From: Ruminococcaceae bacterium UBA5423 | GTDB lineage: Bacteria; Bacillota; Clostridia; Oscillospirales; Acutalibacteraceae | Assembly (NCBI GenBank): GCA_002409375.1 | Contig: DHNF01000039.1 | Coordinates: 28,265 to 37,995, forward strand | Direction: 5' to 3' | DNA length: 9,731 nt | In this document: positions 7,189 to 9,731 of the stretch, piece after piece | Numbering within the stretch: position 1 is the first letter of the stretch | Layout of the letters: the number at the start of each line of letters is the position of its first letter | The notes under the pieces: generated by a model | Database searches by the model: none | What the model saw: only the letters and a program-made list of their open reading frames with translations | What the model was told of the DNA's origin: nothing | Translations under genes and position numbers: made by a program

Positions 7189-8118
7189 TTATGAATTGCC
7201 GTTGTTTAAATCTACAAAATCATAAGGTGTTTGCTGATACACAAAATAGTTGAGCCAGTTTGATATAAGCAGGTTTGCATGGCCCCTCCAAATCATTGGC
7301 GGCACATTTTGTGGATTGTTGTTTGGAAAATAATTTTGCGGCACAGGCGGGTTTATGCCACGGCTTAAGTCACGCTGATATTCATTTGCAAGCGTGTACC
7401 TGTCGTATTCGCAGTGTCCTGTCACAAATACTTGACGCGCATCGACGGATGCGGCGATTGCAACACCTGCTGTTTCTGACAGGGCAAGGGTTTGAAGATG
7501 GGGCACGCTTTCTATGTCGCTTTGTCGAACCTCGGTATATCTTGAATGCGGCATGTAAAAAATCTCGTCAAACCCGCGCAAAAGCGGATGATTAAAATCC
7601 AAAGGCCGGTGTTTAAAAATCCCGGACAGCTTTTGGGGCAGCGGGAACTTGGGGACTCCGTAATGGTAATACAACCCTGCTTGCGCGCCCCAGCAAATAT
7701 GAAGTGTGGAATATACATGGCTTTTAGACCACTTCATTATTTCACATAGTTCTTGCCAATAATCCACATCTTTAAAATTCAGCGACTCGACCGGCGCGCC
7801 GGTAATTATCATTCCGTCATATCTTCGATGTCTTATTTTGTCGAATGTCTTATAAAACAGCAACAAGTGTTCTTGTGAAGTGTTTTTTGAAACATGTGTT
7901 GCCATCTGCAAAAGCTCAATATCAACCTGAAGCGGATTGTTTCCAAGCAGACGCAAAAGCTGTGTCTCGGTTTCAATCTTTGTAGGCATGAGATTGAGTA
8001 TAATAATCCTAAGCGGTCTAATATCTTGATGTATTGCACGCTTTTCGGTCATTATAAATACATTTTCTGATTCTAAAATTTTGGCGGCGGGTAAATTATC
8101 CGGAATTTTAATTGGCAT
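7189..8118 (-). CDS. metA: Homoserine O-acetyltransferase, MetA type (predicted acetyl-CoA specific)
   Basis: This 309-residue protein begins [11 protein letters not shown], the normal MetA start. An in-frame GTG nine bases earlier (8127) is less likely, because AGGAGG (8128-8133) sits directly against it but 9 nt from the ATG. The catalytic set is complete at E. coli MetA numbering: Cys142 in HICWGAQAG, His235 and Glu237 in VTGHCEYDR. Position 111 in [11 protein letters not shown] is Glu. In characterised MetA enzymes Gly111 goes with succinyl-CoA and Glu111 (as in Bacillus cereus) with acetyl-CoA, so I predict O-acetylhomoserine as product, the committed step to methionine. It is the first gene of the metA-tmcAL-DUF3810 unit, under the promoter at 8159-8187. 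Many databases will name it homoserine O-succinyltransferase. Confidence 0.96.
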   Translation of the reverse strand: MPIKIPDNLPAAKILESENVFIMTEKRAIHQDIRPLRIIILNLMPTKIETETQLLRLLGNNPLQVDIELLQMATHVSKNTSQEHLLLFYKTFDKIRHRRYDGMIITGAPVESLNFKDVDYWQELCEIMKWSKSHVYSTLHICWGAQAGLYYHYGVPKFPLPQKLSGIFKHRPLDFNHPLLRGFDEIFYMPHSRYTEVRQSDIESVPHLQTLALSETAGVAIAASVDARQVFVTGHCEYDRYTLANEYQRDLSRGINPPVPQNYFPNNNPQNVPPMIWRGHANLLISNWLNYFVYQQTPYDFVDLNNGNS

Positions 8119-8127
8119 AAAACCCAC

Positions 8128-8133
8128 CCTCCT
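8128..8133 (-). promoter_or_regulatory. metA ribosome binding site
   Basis: AGGAGG on the minus strand lies 9 nt before the ATG at 8118 and immediately before the alternative GTG at 8127, which selects the ATG as start. Confidence 0.8.
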
Positions 8134-8141
8134 GTCTAATT

Positions 8142-8207
8142 GAGAATATTATTGATTTAGTATATCAAAAATAGTCCCACTGTACAACCCATGGGGATAC
8201 TATTCTC
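8142..8207. repeat. Imperfect inverted repeat enclosing the metA promoter
   Basis: GAGAATATTAT (8142-8152) matches the reverse complement of 8197-8207 (GAGAATAGTAT) at 10 of 11 positions. A second, inner dyad pairs AATAGTCCC (8170-8178) with GGGATACTATT (8194-8204), with a 2-nt bulge, and covers the -35 box. These could be operator sites; no regulator is identified. Confidence 0.4.
8159..8187 (-). promoter_or_regulatory. Sigma-A type promoter of metA-tmcAL-DUF3810
   Basis: On the minus strand TTGTAC (8187-8182) and TATACT (8164-8159) are separated by exactly 17 nt. Transcription would start near 8152, about 34 nt before the metA ATG. That leader holds little beyond the ribosome site, so a SAM riboswitch or T-box downstream of this promoter has no room. 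Confidence 0.7.
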
Positions 8208-8278
8208 GAAATAAAATAGACATATTTGTGATTGATTTTCCTGCTCGGCTCTTTCACAAACAAATTGTTCATACGCGT

Positions 8279-8301
8279 TTGTAGGGAGCGATGTCCTACA
8301 A
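8279..8301. repeat. REP-like intergenic element, copy 2 (plus orientation), perfect 7-bp hairpin
   Basis: TTGTAGG (8279-8285) and CCTACAA (8295-8301) enclose a 9-nt loop. The core GTAGGGAGCGATGTCC resembles the element at 4751-4775 in reverse. No T-run follows on either strand, so it is a poor terminator for trmK. Confidence 0.45.
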
Positions 8302-8309
8302 GTGATGAG

Positions 8310-8325
8310 TGTGATATAAGTCACA
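8310..8325. promoter_or_regulatory. CRP/FNR-family-like palindrome TGTGA-N6-TCACA
   Basis: TGTGATATAAGTCACA has perfect 5-bp arms in the spacing of the classical CRP half-site pair. It lies 3 bp beyond the trmK stop and about 120 bp upstream of the metA -35 box. More half-sites occur nearby: TTTGTGA at 8225-8231 and TCACAAA at 8254-8260. Which regulator, if any, binds is unknown; in Firmicutes a Crp/Fnr-family protein would be the guess. Confidence 0.35.
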
Positions 8326-8328
8326 AAT

Positions 8329-8994
8329 TTACAAAAATAGCTCGCTTGCAATTTGCTCAAGTTTTTCGGCATCATTGCAGCGCCCGGCTTTGCGCAGGGC
8401 GGTGGCGGCTGCAACAAGGCGGTTACGCTGGCTTTCAAGGTAAGCATAGTCCTTTTTGGTGTCGAGCATTCCGCGTATAAAGGCAGCGGGACGCTTTGCC
8501 TGTTCTGCAGCTGTTGTTGGATCGAAGCGCGCTGTTAATATTAGGTATATGCGCGACCTATGTTTGCAAGTCTGTTCGTCAGTGATTGAAAAACCATTTG
8601 TAAAAAGATACTTGTGCAACTCCTCGGGCTTGGACATTGGTCCTAACACAAAATTATATCGGTCATCACGCGTCCACGGCGCGGCGTCAATTATTTTCGA
8701 GATTGCTTCGCCGCCTAATCCGGCAATAACTATATCGTCTATTTCATCGGGGTGCAAGGGCAAAAGTCCGTCTCCCAATCGCACAGAAATTCGTGCCTCA
8801 AGCCCTGCCTGCGTGATAGCGAGCTTAGCACGTGCGGCCGAACCGGTGCTTATATCGGTTGCAATAATAAAAGGACAGGTATTATTATTTATCAGCCATA
8901 TGGGAAGAAGTGCATGGTCCGTACCGATATCGGCAAGGCGGCTGCCATGCCGTATCATCGAAGCAATGAGCTGCAGTCTTTTCCCAAGACTCAT
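8329..8994 (-). CDS. trmK: tRNA (adenine(22)-N1)-methyltransferase TrmK
   Basis: This 221-residue cytoplasmic SAM-dependent methyltransferase begins SLGKRLQLIASMI, the usual TrmK N-terminus. Motif I is LADIGTDHALLP at residues 20-31, GDG is at 74-76 (acidic residue and loop) and IAGLGGEAI at 90-98. The C-terminal 60 residues (after LTARFD) are a charged helical tail, like the coiled-coil end of B. subtilis TrmK (YqfN). TrmK methylates N1 of A22 in the D-arm region of several bacterial tRNAs. In many Firmicutes trmK is near rpoD and a Nif3-family gene; neither is visible here, so the locus is rearranged. A GGAGG ribosome site precedes the ATG by 8 nt. The gene begins downstream of a terminator (9061-9097), so it needs its own promoter, which I could not identify. 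Confidence 0.93.
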   Translation of the reverse strand: MSLGKRLQLIASMIRHGSRLADIGTDHALLPIWLINNNTCPFIIATDISTGSAARAKLAITQAGLEARISVRLGDGLLPLHPDEIDDIVIAGLGGEAISKIIDAAPWTRDDRYNFVLGPMSKPEELHKYLFTNGFSITDEQTCKHRSRIYLILTARFDPTTAAEQAKRPAAFIRGMLDTKKDYAYLESQRNRLVAAATALRKAGRCNDAEKLEQIASELFL

Positions 8995-9060
8995 TTAAAT
9001 GCCTCCATATTTTTCATATATGCGGGCGAACACATCTCACCCATACAGCGAAATGTATTA

Positions 9061-9097
9061 AAATAAAAACGGCGCGGCGCCGTTTAGGGCCGCGCCA
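9061..9097 (-). terminator. Rho-independent terminator of the DUF1858 gene
   Basis: On the minus strand GGCGCGGC (9096-9089) and GCCGCGCC (9078-9071) form a perfect 8-bp GC-rich stem around a 10-nt loop, followed by G and TTTTTATTTT. It lies 6 bp after the stop codon at 9103. Confidence 0.9.
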
Positions 9098-9102
9098 TTG
9101 AA

Positions 9103-9306
9103 CTATTTGTTTTTTGAAATATGCGCGTTAATTCTTTCAATCAGAACGTCGTGGCTTACGCCGTGTACTTGACAGGCCTGCTCAATCGTTTCACCGCGTG
9201 AGGATGGGCAGCCTAAGCAATGCATACCCATTTCAAGGAAATAAGCTGCTGTTGACTCATCAAAATCAAGAATATCGCCGATTACAGTGTCTTTAGTTAC
9301 AACCAA
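9103..9306 (-). CDS. Small DUF1858 protein with CxxC motif
   Basis: This 67-residue protein belongs to the DUF1858 type, related to the N-terminal domain of ScdA/RIC and of hybrid-cluster-like proteins. Cys30 and Cys33 sit in MHCLGCPSSRGETIEQAC, with Cys45 closing the motif. The opening TKDTVIGDILDFDESTAAYFLEMG is the family's helical lead-in. Such proteins are thought to bind a metal or take part in redox or iron-sulfur handling, but no reaction is established. The start is TTG at 9306, chosen because AAGGAGGT lies 8 nt before it and no upstream ATG or GTG exists in frame. The gene has its own terminator and is separate from trmK. The full length fits stand-alone members. Confidence 0.88.
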   Translation of the reverse strand: MVVTKDTVIGDILDFDESTAAYFLEMGMHCLGCPSSRGETIEQACQVHGVSHDVLIERINAHISKNK

Positions 9307-9313
9307 CGGTTTT

Positions 9314-9321
9314 ACCTCCTT
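9314..9321 (-). promoter_or_regulatory. Strong ribosome site before a TTG start
   Basis: AAGGAGGT on the minus strand is a near-complete match to the 16S anti-Shine-Dalgarno and lies 8 nt before TTG at 9306. It is the main evidence that this TTG is the start codon of the DUF1858 gene. Confidence 0.8.
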
Positions 9322-9363
9322 CTAATTTAATACTAAAATCCGATTACAAAAAGCACCCACAAT

Positions 9364-9392
9364 ATTATATCTCAATCGAATATTAGTATAAT
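9364..9392 (-). promoter_or_regulatory. Possible promoter of the DUF1858 gene
   Basis: On the minus strand a perfect TATAAT (9369-9364) lies about 58 bp before the TTG start. The box 17 nt upstream reads ATTATA, a poor -35. The region is so AT-rich that chance -10 matches are expected. Confidence 0.35.
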
Positions 9393-9464
9393 AACCCACT
9401 ATATTTATTATTATATTGGTTCAAGAATAAAAATGCAACAATATATAAAATAAATATTTAATAG

Positions 9465-9731
9465 TATGCATGCAAATATAATTATGTCCGGACTTGCTGT
9501 GGTGAAACCTTTGTTGATTCTGCCAATGCTTACCGATTGATTCGAAACTCCGCTTACATATTCTTTTCTGAAGATAATCCCCGGGACGGAATACAAGCTG
9601 TTATGGACAAGCTAAAACTACCGGAGAAAAAAGCAATCCAGGTGATACGGTCGGCCAAACAGTTTAAATATGCCGACCGTATTGGGCAGGATGACCCGGA
9701 TGAGAATCAAATTGCAGCAGGGGTTGTTTAT
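9465..9731 (+). CDS. Partial open reading frame of unknown function running off the window (start undetermined)
   Basis: A + strand frame is open from 9465 (after TAG at 9462-9464) to the last base, 89 codons without a stop. From about 9543 it reads like protein: RNSAYIFFSEDNPRDG, then LKLPEKKAIQVIRSAKQF and DDPDENQIAAG, charged with helix-like spacing. I do not recognise the family. The only in-frame starts are TTG at 9537 and ATG at 9603, and neither has a convincing ribosome site. The upstream part (9465-9540) reads poorly and has no start codon. The gene may begin at 9603, have lost its 5' end, or be a remnant. The 9331-9480 stretch before it is very AT-rich with no other gene seen. Confidence 0.4.
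9645..9682. repeat. Perfect 11-bp inverted repeat near the right edge
   Basis: ATACGGTCGGC (9645-9655) and GCCGACCGTAT (9672-9682) are exact reverse complements, separated by a 16-nt AT-rich spacer. It lies inside the open frame that leaves the window, and no T-run follows on either side, so it is not a standard terminator. Confidence 0.7.

Noticed and set aside
6545..7253. Several + strand open frames opposite tmcAL
   Set aside because: They are antisense to a complete TmcAL with HxGH and other motifs and have no ribosome sites.
8119..8328. SAM riboswitch or T-box upstream of metA
   Set aside because: I found none of the conserved SAM-I core or the T-box GGTGG-type element, and the predicted start site leaves only about 34 nt of leader.
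8456..8998. 180-codon + strand open frame opposite trmK
   Set aside because: It is antisense to a well-conserved TrmK with intact motifs, has no ribosome site, and shows no recognisable protein pattern.
4786..9391. Shared 12-mer ATATTAGTATAA at 4786-4797 and 9380-9391
   Set aside because: A 12-base match between AT-rich stretches is expected by chance in a window of this size, and the flanks do not match.
9411..9596. 61-codon minus-strand frame at the right end
   Set aside because: It crosses the AT-rich stretch with Ile/Phe/Tyr-rich composition and has no ribosome site; the + strand frame looks more like protein.

Overview
The window looks like ordinary chromosome from an anaerobic, endospore-forming Firmicute. 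Class Clostridia is likely and an Oscillospiraceae/Ruminococcaceae-like lineage is a reasonable guess. Evidence: a bofA-family gene behind a DUF2508 (yaaL-like) gene, strong AGGAGG-type ribosome sites, TTGACA/TATAAT-type promoters, a TmcAL (YlbM-type) tRNA ligase, a TrmK methyltransferase, and a MetA whose Glu111 predicts acetyl-CoA use. The species cannot be fixed from the sequence.

Layout. Positions 1-117 hold the C-terminus of a probable ABC-2 permease (+). Positions 247-779 hold a two-gene yaaL-bofA unit (+) ending in a clear terminator at 804-842. A promoter at 882-910 starts a four-gene + strand unit (954-4713): a single-pass membrane protein with a possible NTF2-like tail, an ABC ATPase, an ABC-2 permease and a YgjP-type metallopeptidase. 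It ends in a perfect 12-bp hairpin (4798-4834) that also encodes the last codons of the convergent gene.

The rest, up to about 9306, is on the minus strand. Read right to left it contains a small DUF1858 redox-type protein (9103-9306, TTG start, own terminator), trmK (8329-8994), a regulatory stretch of about 200 bp, and a metA-tmcAL-DUF3810 operon (8118 down to 4803) with a good promoter at 8159-8187. The right end (9307-9731) is very AT-rich to about 9480. It then carries an open + strand frame that runs out of the window, with a perfect 11-bp inverted repeat inside it.

Function. The + half is mainly envelope biology: ABC export/signalling and a sporulation checkpoint protein. The - half is methionine supply and tRNA modification. 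MetA acylates homoserine for methionine synthesis, TmcAL acetylates the wobble cytidine of elongator tRNA-Met, and TrmK methylates A22 of tRNAs. I found no CRISPR array, insertion sequence, tRNA/rRNA gene or clear defence system. The most interesting signals are the metA-tmcAL coupling, the promoter-spanning dyads and CRP-like palindrome upstream of metA, the stop codon inside a terminator hairpin, and the unexplained right-hand end.
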